A stretch of DNA of 64,000 nucleotides from Gracilaria domingensis (lineage: Eukaryota; Rhodophyta; Florideophyceae; Gracilariales; Gracilariaceae): contig VCMS01000062.1 of the NCBI GenBank assembly GCA_022539475.1, positions 121,120 to 185,119 of the forward strand, in the 5' to 3' direction. A program made the position numbers and the translations under genes. Positions within the stretch are counted from its first letter, which is position 1. The number at the start of each line of letters is the position of its first letter. Shown here one piece after another: positions 10,169 through 20,654 of the stretch. The notes beneath the pieces are model-generated. The model did no database searches, was not told the origin of the DNA, and was given only the letters and a program-made list of their open reading frames with translations.

Positions 10169-10221
10169 GGCTCTTGCTCCTCCGACGCGCCATCCCCCCA
10201 CCGCCGCTTTCGCTCAACCCA

Positions 10222-10230
10222 GTATATATA
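10222..10230 (-). promoter_or_regulatory. TATA box of the GT29 gene
   Basis: An alternating T/A run lies 54 bases upstream of the ATG at 10168, in a GC-rich island where such a run stands out. Confidence 0.45.
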
Positions 10231-10423
10231 CCTGTATGTATACATCCGAATCCGCCGATTTCTCTTCGATTTCGCGCGCGCGCGCGCCGCAAGTCGCAAT
10301 CGGCGCCACAAGATTGTGGCGGCCACAATCTTCACGCACCGTGCCAGCAGCAAATCATCATGATATATATGATACATCGTGTAACACACCACATGCTTTA
10401 CAACTCGCTCACTTGTCCACAAC

Positions 10424-11683
10424 TCAAAACCGCTCAGCTCGGAAGCTCCACGTGCCTGTGCCAACGTCGTACCCTAAAAACTGCAGACCTTCTCTATCGC
10501 AATGATGCTTCAGCTTCCTCACCATCTTCGCCACAGAATGTGCGTCCTTCTGTACTACTCCACCCTTCTTTTTCCACACGCCGTGCATCCTCACCACCGC
10601 CGCTTTGTTGAGCTCCTCCCCCGGTAGCGGCACACTATCGTTGCTCGGGTAAATCGTCACCGTCCCCGCCTCAATACTTACAATCTCATCCACATTCAGT
10701 CCACGAATGTCCACCGCCGTCTCCCATCGCACATCCCCAATCTTCTCTCGATACACCGTGAAGCCCTCCACATGACTCAGCTCTTCTTCAGACATGTTCT
10801 GCAACTCTTCGATGCCAGGAATCGTCTTGTACTCGCGCCTTCTGCAGATCGGCGCCACGCTTACCTTACGCCCAACGTCGCTCTCACCGCTCTGTTGCTT
10901 TGCATAATCTGCCTCCTTTCGCTCGCTGCCGCTGTACGAGTTTCGGTAAAACTCGCTATACGGCACATATCGCGCTGATTCCAGAATGTCTTCTTCCTTT
11001 TTCAGAGCCGCTTCGTTTCGATCGCGCTCCTCTTCCTGCTTTGAAGGCGTAACCGTTTCAAAGTCGTCAACACCAACCACAGTTTCTTCACCATCCTCCT
11101 TCACTTCGTGTTGTTCAAAACTGTTTGCCCCGTTCTTCACCAGCGGCGAACGTGATACTCTCAAATGAACCTCTGCTTGTTGGGGCGTAACAGGAGAGTC
11201 GTCCTCCAACATTTCCTCCCCACGAATACTAGCCCCAGCCCTGTGATGATCTCTCTTCAAAATTGGATCCTCTTCAACGGGCTCAATGACGAGCTTCTTC
11301 AGGTTTCTCGCTTTTGTTCGCTGCTCTTCGGTTCTCCAGGGTGTGATGTAGTCGCGACTATGGTCTTTTTCTCGCATCATGTCATCCAAATCGAAGAGAC
11401 TGCCATTTCGGCACCATGGGCGCCCACGCGGCCGGTACCAAGAGTCTACAATGGTTCTAGAACCATTTATGCGACGGGTCTGAGGCTCATCCCCGGCGCG
11501 AATTCGTCTCGATCGACCCCCAATCGGTCCAACTACCACGCTTACCGTCTTCCCCTGTGTTCCCTGAGATTGAGAAGCTCCTGATGGCACGTTTGCCGCA
11601 GAGGTATCCTTGGGGATGTTTGCAAACAGATTTGAATTCCCAAAGGGATTGTTCGTCAGTGACGCTTCCAAAGGCCCACTCTG

Positions 11684-11717
<34 letters not shown>

Positions 11718-13246
11718 AGTTGCTGCTGTTGGGTTCCAAACCCGAAACTACTACCACCGCCAAACATCGATCCACTCATGCCGAAACCGGAACCTGTATT
11801 TCCGAAAAGAGACCCAGAGGGTTGTGAGCCGAAAAGGCTCGATGACGATGCACCGAAACCGATTCCCGAGCCTGAGCCAAACAAATTACCACCCGTGTTT
11901 CCGAAAAGCGAGGCCCCGCTTGATCCTGCGCCGAACAGACTCCCGCCTGCAGACGATCCCATCGCCGAACCCCCAAAGGGAGAAGCAGATTGCTGAGAAG
12001 CACTTGCACCTCCAAACAAACTGGATCCGCCAAATGCGCTCGAAGAGGCCCCAAATTGGCCACCTGCTGGTTGACCTCCGAAAAGACCACCGCTTGACTG
12101 CTGTCCGCCGCCAAACAAGCCGGCGGCAGAAGACTGTCCTCCACCACCAAATAAACCACCCCCGCTTTGCTGCTGTTGTTGTCCTCCGAACAAAGAACCT
12201 CCTGAGGACTGCCCTCCAAACAGACTCGGTGCGCTTTGGGTTGGGGCGCCAAATCCGGATGCACCAGACTGTTGCTGCCCAAATAATGACGCACTACTCT
12301 GTTGCGAACCGAACAACCCGCCGCTTTGTTGAATTCCCCCACCGAACAGAGACTGTGACGACGCACCAAACCCTGCGGCTCCAAATCCAGAGGAACCGGC
12401 ACCTTGAGAACCAAAACCACCAGCTGAGGCTGCCCCAAATCCGGAACCCCCCGAATTTCCAAAGCCCGAACCAAAGCCTCCAGACTGAGCTGCTGTTTGA
12501 CCAAAGCCCGAATTACTACCAAACACGGCTGCGCCAAATACGCCGCCACTGGAGCTCCCAAACGCACTGGAAGACTGAACGAATCCAGATGGTTGCTGAG
12601 CAAATGCGGACTGCGTTTGTCCAAAAGTGCCAAAGCCCGTTTGCTGCTGTTGCTGTTGCTGTTGTGTTTGTCCAAACAAATTATTACCGCCACCAAACGC
12701 AGAAGAAGTATTACCAAACAAGGGTTGCGATGATGCGCCAAACGCGTTGGTAGCACCAAAGCCGCCCGAAGACTGGCCAAATGCTGACGTTCCAAAAGCG
12801 CCTCCCGCAATAGCAGAGCCACCAAAGGCCGACTGCGCGTTTCCTTTGTCGCCGCGCTCGTAATCACCTGCTCGCAGTTCCTCCACACTGAACTGCTGAA
12901 ATTGATTCATGGCGCTAATGGAATGAAAGCGAGACGGGTCATTAGAGTTGCTATCTTGCAGCTGAGAGACCTGCCATTTGACAGCTCGCGTGCTTTGCGG
13001 ATCGCCGGTAGGTTGCTGTTGGAACGCATTCTGTTGGCCAAAGGTAGGAACCGTGCCGGTGCCCCATAGAGATTGCGACTGCGGTTGCCCGAACGCGCCG
13101 AAACTGGAGCTTCCGGCGCCGAAGCCGGACGACGAGGCTCCAAAAGCGGCGGATTGTCCGAAGACCGGCGCGGGCGTGCCGAACGCCGATTGCGTATTTC
13201 CGAAGACATTGTTATTGCCGCCGAAGCCCGAGCCGCCAAAGGCCAT
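10424..13246 (-). CDS. NUP98: Nucleoporin Nup98 without a Nup96 part
   Basis: Phenylalanine-glycine nucleoporin of the pore's permeability barrier, 940 aa from the ATG at 13246. The N-terminal two thirds is built of GLFG/FG/SLFG repeats with polyQ (a CTG run at about 11682-11717 on the plus strand). The Gle2/Rae1-binding GLEBS motif is seen near residues 95-140 (FHSISAMNQFQQFSVEELRA). The C-terminal domain (about 825-940) is the Nup98 autoproteolytic fold: EGFTVYREKIGDVRWE, then DNDS-like VTIYPSNDSVPLPGEELNKA, and GTGTWSFRAERF. The protein stops directly after this last Phe, which aligns with the residue before the usual HF|S cleavage site; the His is Arg and the Ser is absent. Nup96 must therefore be encoded elsewhere. 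Confidence 0.95.
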
Positions 13247-13701
13247 TTCGCCTGCAGCGAGCTATGAGACACAACGTTATGCTTGGAACAGGAAAAACTG
13301 AGGCGGGGGGTGAATGAAATTTACCAACGCGCGGCGGAGGGCGCGCGCTGCGGGGGCTTTCTTGGCGCGTGGGCACACGGGTTTGGAGAGCGGCAAGCGG
13401 GTTAATTGCAGCTGCCGCCGAATGCCCGGATCACGAAAAAATTATAGCGCGCGCGTGTGACGCCGCAGTTGCCGCGCGCCAGTGCTCCACCTGGCGGACG
13501 AGCACGGCCCCCGCGCGCAATGAATCACTCCGGAGTCCGGAGTCCGGAGCGCATCCGCTCACGCTGCAGCCGCGGCCGATGCTTCCCGCGGCCGATGCTT
13601 CCCGCGCCCACCGCGCAGCACGCAGCGCGTCGAAGGCGTACGTCAGCCCAGAGTTGTTCGCGGCGCGATGCCAGTCTGCGACGCTGCGCGATCGCTGAGC
13701 G

Positions 13702-14190
13702 CTACGAGGTGGAGCCAAATGAGTGCGGCGAGTCGCTGTCGGCGCCGAGAAGCAAGCTCGTCTGGCCCCTCCGCTCGCGCGACGGGTACGGGGGCATCAC
13801 GTGCTGATACTCATCATCGAACGCCACGGTTATCTCCCACGCCTTGCGGTGCCCTGGCCCCGGAGGCGGCGCAGGCCTGAGCTGGATTCGCGTCACGATG
13901 TAGCCCGAGTCGAACATATTGTCGCAAAAGTCCTGAACGAGACAGATGAGCTTGAGCCGGTGGCGTTCCCTGTCTCGCGGCAGCGGCGGCGGCGGTCTTT
14001 GAGGGATGGGCGCCGTCACGTTCGGCGGCTTTGGCACGAGCGTTATGGCGAGCACGTCCATGCCAATGGTGCACGAAACATCTCTGAACGCGCCGAGCAG
14101 ACAGCCTAGCTCGGTCAGTTTTTCTTGATTGGATGTTATGGCCTCGGCCGTGAGCGGCTCTGCTGCGGGCACCGGCCCACTACTCGACAT
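13702..14190 (-). CDS. Small protein of unknown function
   Basis: 162 aa from the ATG at 14190. I do not recognise the family. The middle is compact and hydrophobic (EKLTELGCLLGAFRDVSCTI, then GMDVLAITLVPKP), a Pro-rich loop follows, then LKLICLVQDFCDNMFDSGYI and RKAWEITVAFDDEYQH, which read like an alternating strand/helix domain. The last 30 residues are polar. No signal peptide or membrane segment is visible. A coding frame is supported by its ATG, its length between stops and its non-repetitive composition; the opposite-strand frames look like shadows. It lies between Nup98 and the EF-hand kinase gene, both also on the minus strand. Confidence 0.55.
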   Translation of the reverse strand: MSSSGPVPAAEPLTAEAITSNQEKLTELGCLLGAFRDVSCTIGMDVLAITLVPKPPNVTAPIPQRPPPPLPRDRERHRLKLICLVQDFCDNMFDSGYIVTRIQLRPAPPPGPGHRKAWEITVAFDDEYQHVMPPYPSRERRGQTSLLLGADSDSPHSFGSTS

Positions 14191-14844
14191 GTCTATTCAC
14201 ACGCGAAGCGCGTCGCGCTATTTTTTTTTTGTTCGCTAGCTGCCAGCCGTGGTTGGTTCTTGTCGAAGAGGGAACGCCACAACGCGATGAGCCAGGTATA
14301 GAACAATGAATACCATGTATCGCGTTTACGCGTCTTCTGCGTTGACACGCTCCTCTTCTGGTTGCTCTCCTCTCCTCAGTTGCTCTGAGGCGACAGCAGA
14401 GCGAGACGAAGGCGCACGTTCAAGGGCGGTGACGACGCTGGAAAGCGGCGGTGGCAGCAGAGCTGCGCGCCAGGCAGAACGGCGATGGGGGGAGTGATGA
14501 TGGCTGCGGTATGGATTTAGCTGTAAGACGGGCAACGACGTATACGTGTGCACCGAGCTTACAAACCGCGCTTACAGAGCACACTTTGCCGTCTATTGTG
14601 CACTTCAACCGTTTGAAGGGCAACAGATCTTTGCACCTCGCTTCCTGGCTCCTACTTCAACTAATATTATAGGCTACAAGCAAAAGTTTAAGGGCGGCAA
14701 CCTACGACCCGTTAGGGCAAAAGACCTCCGGAGCCGGACTAGAACACATTTGGCACTCCTATCGGTGCTACCATCGGCAGTGCCTGCGATGAACAGCCTC
14801 CTCTGTTTTGGGAGATACAGCCACTGCAATTTCGAATGAAACAG

Positions 14845-16824
14845 TTATTGTATCTTGCAGTCTTCTGAACGCTTTGGTTTTGCGTGTCGCACAGCGTCTC
14901 TCTTCTTCACCCCTTGATTCGAAATGTATGCTCCGAGACCGTGAGTCTGAACTGACGACCAAAATGACTCGAACTCGTTGAAGCATATAGCTCCTGAGCT
15001 GTTCGCGTCGATCGCTTTAAACAACGCTGAGATTTGGTCTGGGTCCTTGACATGGGCGGCATACTTCTCCAGAAATCTTACAAACTCCGCGTACTCGAGT
15101 TCCCCTGAACCATCGTGGTCGAAACTTTCGAACAGAGCCTTTGGGTCTGTTCTCCGAAGTATGTCTAACACGCGCATCATCGTGGGGCGTTGTTTTGGAT
15201 CCGGGTGCCAGCACATCGTCATAACCCTCTGCAGCTTTCCGTCTATGTGCGAAACTTTTGACAGGCTCGGGCGAAAACCGGTTGCAATCTTAATTGGCAG
15301 CGAGTGGATGGTAGACTCTGGGAGGTCATCAAGGAAAGGCTGCTTTCCAGAGAAAACTTCCCACATGATAATGCCAAACGCATACACATCTGTTCGATCA
15401 CTCCACTCGTGGTCCGTAAGCATTTCAGGCGCCATCCACAGCAGACTTCCTTTTCCTCCTTGTGCTTTTTGCATTCTATAAGTTTCGAAAATAGTACGAA
15501 CTGGACCATTCAAAGTCGAATCCCTTCCGATTCGACTACTCCCACTTCGATTCGAGCGAGAGCTGTTACCTTCAAAGACTGCACTTAAACCAAGATCAAT
15601 AATGACCGGAGAACCGTCTGTGCGTCTCAAAATGTTTGGGCTTTTCATATCGAGATGAACGATATTGTTCTTATGTAGGTGATACAAACCTTCTGCAATG
15701 CCAATCACAAGCTTCAGTCCTTCCGCCTCACTTAATCGGCTTGTGCCCTCCAAGAAATCAAAAAGGTCTTGACCCTCAATGAACTCCATAGCAATAGCTG
15801 GTTTCGGCTTTTCGAAAAAGTCCAGAACTGTTACCACATTAGGATGATAAGACATTTTGAGAAGCATCTTCAGTTCATTTTTAAAAGAGTCTTCAGGTTG
15901 GTCGGAAAGATCCATATAGACTTTGAGCGCAATCTTCTTAGAGTCCTTCGTTGCTTCAAATACTTGAGCTTGTCCACTCTCTTTCAGGGGTCTTATTACA
16001 CGGATGTTTCCATAAGGGCCAACAGCCGTTGAACTTGGCGACGAAACGGCGGGGATTTGTCCGCTTTGTTGAGCGGGCAACAACTTTGCGGCTTCGAACA
16101 CAAAGTCTGGCAGAGGTACGTTATTTTTGACTGGAGTAGGGAGCATTGAAATGATACACTGCTGGTCCCGCACGCTGACATGGATATTGTTGAACATATC
16201 CTTCAGCATAATAGCAAAAACGAGGAACGTATGTGGAGGCAATATATCCCCTGTTTCTAATAATTGTAGCGCTGCAGAGAAAGCTTTCCCTTCCAGAACG
16301 GTGAGTGCCATGTTCATCAGGTGTAGACGGATGCAGATGACATAAGCAGCTCCTCGCTTTGTTCGAGATACGAGAAGAATATCGCCGCCATTGTCAAAGT
16401 CCAAGCTTGTTGATACAATTGTATCCGGATTTTCCACGCGCATAGACGAAGCCCCTGGAATAACAGTAGCGACTGAGACGCCCAAAAGGCTATTTGGTCC
16501 ATCCACTCGACCCAGGTTCTGAGCGATTGTTCTGAGACAATTGCCAAAGATTATGGGGCTCATTTCGCTTCCCCTTTCAGCCATTTGCATTGCCGCAGAT
16601 AAGGCTTGACATTCTTTCCATCCTAGTGCTTTTCTGTCATTGAGAACTACGCAGACTGCGTAAAAGTCATTGGTGGCTGTAGAGAACTCGAAGAAAAGAT
16701 CTCCGTCCGAGTCGAATCTTAAACGAACACCCGTAATGCAATTTGATGAAGGCTTCTGGTTGGTTATCAATCCTCTAAAAAAGTTTTGTTCCTTCTGAAC
16801 AGCGGCTCTTTCCTCGTTATTCAT
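14845..16824 (-). CDS. TKL-type protein kinase with duplicated N-terminal domain and two EF hands
   Basis: 659 aa from the ATG at 16824; a TATA-like stretch lies about 110 bases upstream (16929-16936, minus strand). Residues about 30-125 and 130-235 are two diverged copies of one unknown domain: FDSDGDLFFEFSTATND with ECQALSAAMQMAERG in the first, LDFDNGGDILLVSRTKRG with KAFSAALQLLETG in the second. The kinase domain spans about 280-545: ALKVYM carries the ATP lysine, HLDMKSPNIL replaces HRDxKxxN but keeps Asp, Lys and Asn, and DLG stands for DFG; WMAPEML and DVYAFGIIMWEV follow, typical of TKL kinases. Two EF hands close the protein (DHDGSGELEYAEF and DANSSGAICFNEF). It is predicted to be active and Ca2+-responsive, but it is not a CDPK because the kinase type differs. 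The N-terminal pair may be a sensor; its ligand is unknown. Confidence 0.85.
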   Translation of the reverse strand: MNNEERAAVQKEQNFFRGLITNQKPSSNCITGVRLRFDSDGDLFFEFSTATNDFYAVCVVLNDRKALGWKECQALSAAMQMAERGSEMSPIIFGNCLRTIAQNLGRVDGPNSLLGVSVATVIPGASSMRVENPDTIVSTSLDFDNGGDILLVSRTKRGAAYVICIRLHLMNMALTVLEGKAFSAALQLLETGDILPPHTFLVFAIMLKDMFNNIHVSVRDQQCIISMLPTPVKNNVPLPDFVFEAAKLLPAQQSGQIPAVSSPSSTAVGPYGNIRVIRPLKESGQAQVFEATKDSKKIALKVYMDLSDQPEDSFKNELKMLLKMSYHPNVVTVLDFFEKPKPAIAMEFIEGQDLFDFLEGTSRLSEAEGLKLVIGIAEGLYHLHKNNIVHLDMKSPNILRRTDGSPVIIDLGLSAVFEGNSSRSNRSGSSRIGRDSTLNGPVRTIFETYRMQKAQGGKGSLLWMAPEMLTDHEWSDRTDVYAFGIIMWEVFSGKQPFLDDLPESTIHSLPIKIATGFRPSLSKVSHIDGKLQRVMTMCWHPDPKQRPTMMRVLDILRRTDPKALFESFDHDGSGELEYAEFVRFLEKYAAHVKDPDQISALFKAIDANSSGAICFNEFESFWSSVQTHGLGAYISNQGVKKRDAVRHAKPKRSEDCKIQ

Positions 16825-17939
16825 CGAAGAAGGCAGCTAGTGAACTGAGAAAAGAGATAGCAGCTTTTTCTTATGTCATAAAGGAAACTGACATGGATTG
16901 ATTCGCATGAATGTGTGTACTCAGCTGGTTTATATGCAGGAGTGTGGATAGGAACAAAATAAAACGAGTGCGGTAAGACGTGGATGAAGTACTACAAAAC
17001 GAAAATCATAGACTTTGGACTTATGGAACATGAAATGATTCGGGCCGTCGTTCCACATGTTGTAATGGTGTCCTGTGGTAGGTCGTAGTCGTTGCGGCAA
17101 TGGTAGAGAAGAAGTAAAAGAAAAAAAGAAGAAACTTAACAGACAAAGTCCCAGTCGAAGACTGCGTCAGCACCGAATTCACAGATTTCTCCCACATTAG
17201 CAAATAAGGGGGCCTCCGTCACGAGGTAAGGAACTGTGGCATCTGTTCTCTTTCGCGTTCAGTGACCTCGGGATATTGTCTTCGAGACTGATCCCATGCC
17301 TGAGTTTCAGTGCCAACCAGAAAAATGAAAGCCAGTTATAAAGTTGAGTACGCCATGATAACATTGAACTGCAGCAAAAGCATTTGTGGCTTCTGATTGT
17401 CTTAGAACAGAATAGCAAGTGCTGAATAGCGCTGAAGATATAAAGAGAGAAGTCTTTCCGACGACGCTTTGTACAGCGCACGGCATCTCTGAACGGTATC
17501 CGGCACGATACAGCAAACAAAGACGTATCGTTGTCCCAACACAATATCCGTCATCTCCACCAGATGAAACCCTTGGTACACTGCATGCCTGCCTGCCCTT
17601 TGAAGTTGCTCTAGTCACCTTTTAGCCCTCATCCGCGCTTCCTATCTCACTGGCTATATAAGATGGCAATGCTTCTTCCCATATCCCGTTTTCTTCAACG
17701 CCAGTATGAAGTTCATACTACGAACATCGAACTTCGAAGGCAGTTCGGAAAGAAAGCCCACACCTGTCATACGTGTGTACACTCATTTTAGTTGTGTGGC
17801 GCGATGCAGGGCTCCTTGAGATTCGCAAAACTTGTCGGTTCTTCCGAGTGGTCCCATCCCCGCAAAGGATTCCGTGCCACAATCCTGTCGTTCCTTCACG
17901 TCGTCTTCCCCCCCCCCACGTATTGACTCTCACGAAAAC
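16825..17939. other. Gene-free interval upstream of COX5C
   Basis: No convincing coding frame on either strand. It contains the promoter of the EF-hand kinase (minus strand) and a TATA box at 17655-17662 (plus strand) that probably serves COX5C, whose ATG is about 280 bases further on. Confidence 0.5.
17655..17662 (+). promoter_or_regulatory. TATA box, probably of COX5C
   Basis: TATATAAG in a region of mixed composition. The long distance to the ATG at 17940 suggests a longer 5' leader than in neighbouring genes or an unseen leader intron. Confidence 0.4.
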
Positions 17940-18225
17940 ATGGCGGGAGGCGTTGTGCGCGTTGCAGCGAATCAAGTTAGCGCCACCAAGGAAATCCTCA
18001 TGGGTGCCGTGATCGCCATTTCTGTACGTCGCAATTCTTTGTCTCAGTTTTCACATCGATCTCGTATTCTTACAGACACCTGTTCTGCTTTCGATTCACG
18101 TACTACGTATACAGGGTGGTTTTGTGTGGCGTGCCTGGCATCTTTCCTACAAGGCATCCGTGGACGATTATTACAAGAAGCTTGCTGCGGACGAAGCGGC
18201 TGCTGCGGCATCTTCTTCGTCGTAG
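17940..18225 (+). CDS. COX5C: Cytochrome c oxidase subunit 5c (COX5C-like), one intron
   Basis: Small subunit of mitochondrial complex IV known from plants and algae, one inner-membrane helix. Exon 1 is 17940-18023 and exon 2 is 18115-18225, joined in phase 0 across a 91-base intron with GTACGT at its 5' end and a pyrimidine-rich stretch ending in ACAG. The product is 64 aa, the same size as plant COX5C (63-64 aa). Seen: an N-terminal polar leader, TKEILMGAVIAIS at the exon end, then GGFVWRAWHLSYKASVDDYY, matching the plant pattern of KE-x-x-x-G, GG-x-W-K/R-x-x-H-W, and an Ala/Ser tail. The intron splits the helix exactly before the GG pair. It is one of very few introns detectable in the window. 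Confidence 0.85.
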
Positions 18226-18328
18226 ATATTCTTTTCTATACCCATTTGAGTTTGCGATAATCTATGCGTCGCCCTACATTTACGTTGTTCTTCTGGTTCG
18301 GGAGCTCTGAATTTCGTTTTTGCGAGGC

Positions 18329-18631
18329 TTAATCTAGGGCCGACCACCAAGACTGAAGCAAATCAACTCTGGGCCGAAGCGAGTATAGGCCATCCATGAA
18401 AAGCTTTCCTCTTGCGTTCGATGTCAGAAGCGATGATGCGATTCGTTGCTGCGCCATTTGTTTTGCAAGATGTGGTAAAGATCTCAGCTCAGTTAAGTGT
18501 TCTGGGGTGTACTTGTCTTGGAGCCATAATTGTTGCGGAAGAGGCAACAGCGACAGATGGTGGGATGGCCTTTGGATTCGCTTCTTTTGTTGAGTGCAGC
18601 TATTTATCTCTTTAACTTTCAGAGCATACAT
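18329..18631 (-). CDS. Possible small protein, unknown
   Basis: 100-codon frame from an ATG at 18631 to TAA at 18329. The last 70 residues (KYTPEHLTELRSLPHLAKQM, then RGKLFMDGLYSLRPRVDLLQ) read like helical coding sequence rather than chance, but no family is recognised and the first 30 residues are unconvincing, so the true 5' end may be an exon further upstream. A competing plus-strand frame (about 18432-18615) has a hydrophobic stretch. Uncertain. Confidence 0.25.
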   Translation of the reverse strand: MYALKVKEINSCTQQKKRIQRPSHHLSLLPLPQQLWLQDKYTPEHLTELRSLPHLAKQMAQQRIASSLLTSNARGKLFMDGLYSLRPRVDLLQSWWSALD

Positions 18632-19070
18632 GCCGCTTTGTAGCCGTTCCTACAATTGTCCATGGGCGCGCTCTGAACTTCTGAGTCTGAAGCTATCCTA
18701 GATAGCATTTCGTGCAAAAAACATGTACTCGACAGCCGAATACCATCTAGCGGGCTTCTTTCCAGGCAAACGAGTATTGAATGGTCTCGACAAAAGAAAA
18801 AGTTTGAAGATGCCCTCTGGGACATCGTTTAGAGTACAAGCAGATATGCGTCATTCCTATCATAACAGTTAATACATATAGCATGTTATCCTTGAGGGGT
18901 ATGGACACTACGTTGCAACGAAGTCATGCATCAAGTTCTTTTCCTTCTACACTTCAGCACCACGTTTCTATCTTAACACTGCCGGTAGAGAAGCATATCT
19001 ATGTTGGCGTCAATGTTCTCCTATCTATCTACAATAATGCGGATAGATAGATGGGTTTCACGAGTTTTGG
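18632..19070. other. Intergenic, no gene seen
   Basis: Mixed-composition DNA between the possible small minus-strand frame and the CBM48-TPR gene. A 49-codon plus-strand frame from an ATG at 18723 exists but has no recognisable content. Confidence 0.4.
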
Positions 19071-20654
19071 TCATGCCCTGATACTAACTGGCGCAGGCTT
19101 CACGCTTCCGTACTCTACTCGAACTGCTTCGATCTCATGCTCTCGATTCTGTTTCCGCAAGTTTAGGCTTAAATTCTTCACAGCAATTTCGACGTTGTTT
19201 CCCATGATGCTGTGCTCCTTGTACATGTTCAACGCTTTTCTGTACAACTCTTCAGCCTCAGCTCTTCTCTTCTGCCTGTCGACAACTACTCCCACATAAA
19301 GCATCAAGTCAGCAATATGCTCTTTTCCGGCGTCTATGTCGTTGTAAATTCTTAGCGCCAGGCGTAGATGAAGCTCTGCGTCTTTCATTCGATCGCCTTT
19401 GCTGAGGTTTCTCGCCAGATCTACGTGTACTTGGGCGTTTTGACTCGTGCACCACAGACCGTGTCTCTCCCTATGTTGTATGGCCTTAGTGAAGAGCTCT
19501 CTCGCACCGGTAGGATCGCACAAATCGTCTTGCAAGTGTCGCGCCATTTGTCTCCAGTTGTCCGCCTGTCGATTAACTTCATCCATGTCTTTAGGTTCAT
19601 TGACTCTAGTTGGCCGCGATATTTTGACAGCAGTGCCTCTGTTGCTACCGCGGAATGTCTGACGTTTTGAATGACCCCTATCATTACCATTACCAAATGT
19701 GTTAAATCGACTAGCAGAAAATGAATTCTCCTTCTCATCATGCGCACATCGTCCAACACTCGGTTCACTTGCAGAGGGAAAGAGAGAAACTCGGTCGCGA
19801 CTTCCACGAAAAAGGCCGCTCCCAGAACGATCGCGTGTCAAAAACTGAGTTTGGCTCATCGAAAAAGAACAGCCAAACTCACCATCAGCGTCCACCCGGC
19901 CTGAGAAGCGCCTCAGCCATCCTGACCCAACTCTCTGGAGCAATGATTTGCGGGTAATAGCCTTCATGTGAGAGATTCCGCCAACAGGAGGGGGGGAGGT
20001 AAATGACGAGCCTCGCGGAGCGACGTCAACCTTATGACGACCAGTATCCTGGTGAGACACAGAGGACGTTTGTGGTTGGAAGGCATTGGGAGGCAGTGTT
20101 GGATCCGCTCGCTGCTGTATGGGCGGTACAGCCGAAGACGAAGCGGAGCGGAAGACAGCGGTGGAACGAGGATCACCCACGCTGTTGTGAAGGCGCGCAG
20201 TGGCTATTTGTGGGTTGCCGTTTCGTTGAGAGCGGTTCGGGGCTTGGACCACAAGACGATGGTGTTTGACTCCGTCATCCGTAGTTTCAATCGGGTGCTG
20301 ATCGCGGAGGGCCAGACAAGTCGACCAGACTCCGTCCACCAAGAACTTGTACGTATGGGAACCCGGAGGTACACGTAGCGTCAAGGTGAAGTTTCGCGGA
20401 TGGGACAGTGTAGGTCGCATTCGATGGTGAAGATAAGCGTCGAATGAGGCCACCAAGACAACACTGCTGCGCTGATGCTGGGGATCAGGCCACACAAACG
20501 TTGTTGACACATTAGAGTCGATCGCTATCGGCTGCACAAAGGGAATCGCATTCTGGAACCTGTCCGGTGCAGCTGGGGGAGACAGCGGAATCTGCGCTTC
20601 TCCGCGATCGCGAAACAATTTGTTACGGCGTGCGGCGGCTCGGCGGCCTAGCAT
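19071..20654 (-). CDS. Protein with starch/glycogen-binding CBM48 domain and TPR repeats
   Basis: 527 aa from the ATG at 20654; the frame upstream lacks another ATG. After a basic N-terminus, residues about 55-140 match the AMPK-beta/isoamylase carbohydrate-binding fold: TTFVWPDPQHQRSSVVLVAS, then SHPRNFTLTLRVPPGSHTYK and FLVDGVWSTCLALRDQHPIE, ending in a strand (HHRLVVQ). The middle is polar, Ser-rich and probably disordered. Residues about 360-510 are helical TPR-like repeats of the kinesin-light-chain spacing (ARELFTKAIQHRERHGLWCT, DAELHLRLALRIYND, EAEELYRKALNMYKEH). The likely role is a scaffold that brings proteins to storage glucan (cytosolic floridean starch if this is a red alga); no catalytic domain is present. 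That role is inference. I know of no named family with this pairing. Confidence 0.75.
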   Translation of the reverse strand: MLGRRAAARRNKLFRDRGEAQIPLSPPAAPDRFQNAIPFVQPIAIDSNVSTTFVWPDPQHQRSSVVLVASFDAYLHHRMRPTLSHPRNFTLTLRVPPGSHTYKFLVDGVWSTCLALRDQHPIETTDDGVKHHRLVVQAPNRSQRNGNPQIATARLHNSVGDPRSTAVFRSASSSAVPPIQQRADPTLPPNAFQPQTSSVSHQDTGRHKVDVAPRGSSFTSPPPVGGISHMKAITRKSLLQRVGSGWLRRFSGRVDADGEFGCSFSMSQTQFLTRDRSGSGLFRGSRDRVSLFPSASEPSVGRCAHDEKENSFSASRFNTFGNGNDRGHSKRQTFRGSNRGTAVKISRPTRVNEPKDMDEVNRQADNWRQMARHLQDDLCDPTGARELFTKAIQHRERHGLWCTSQNAQVHVDLARNLSKGDRMKDAELHLRLALRIYNDIDAGKEHIADLMLYVGVVVDRQKRRAEAEELYRKALNMYKEHSIMGNNVEIAVKNLSLNLRKQNREHEIEAVRVEYGSVKPAPVSIRA

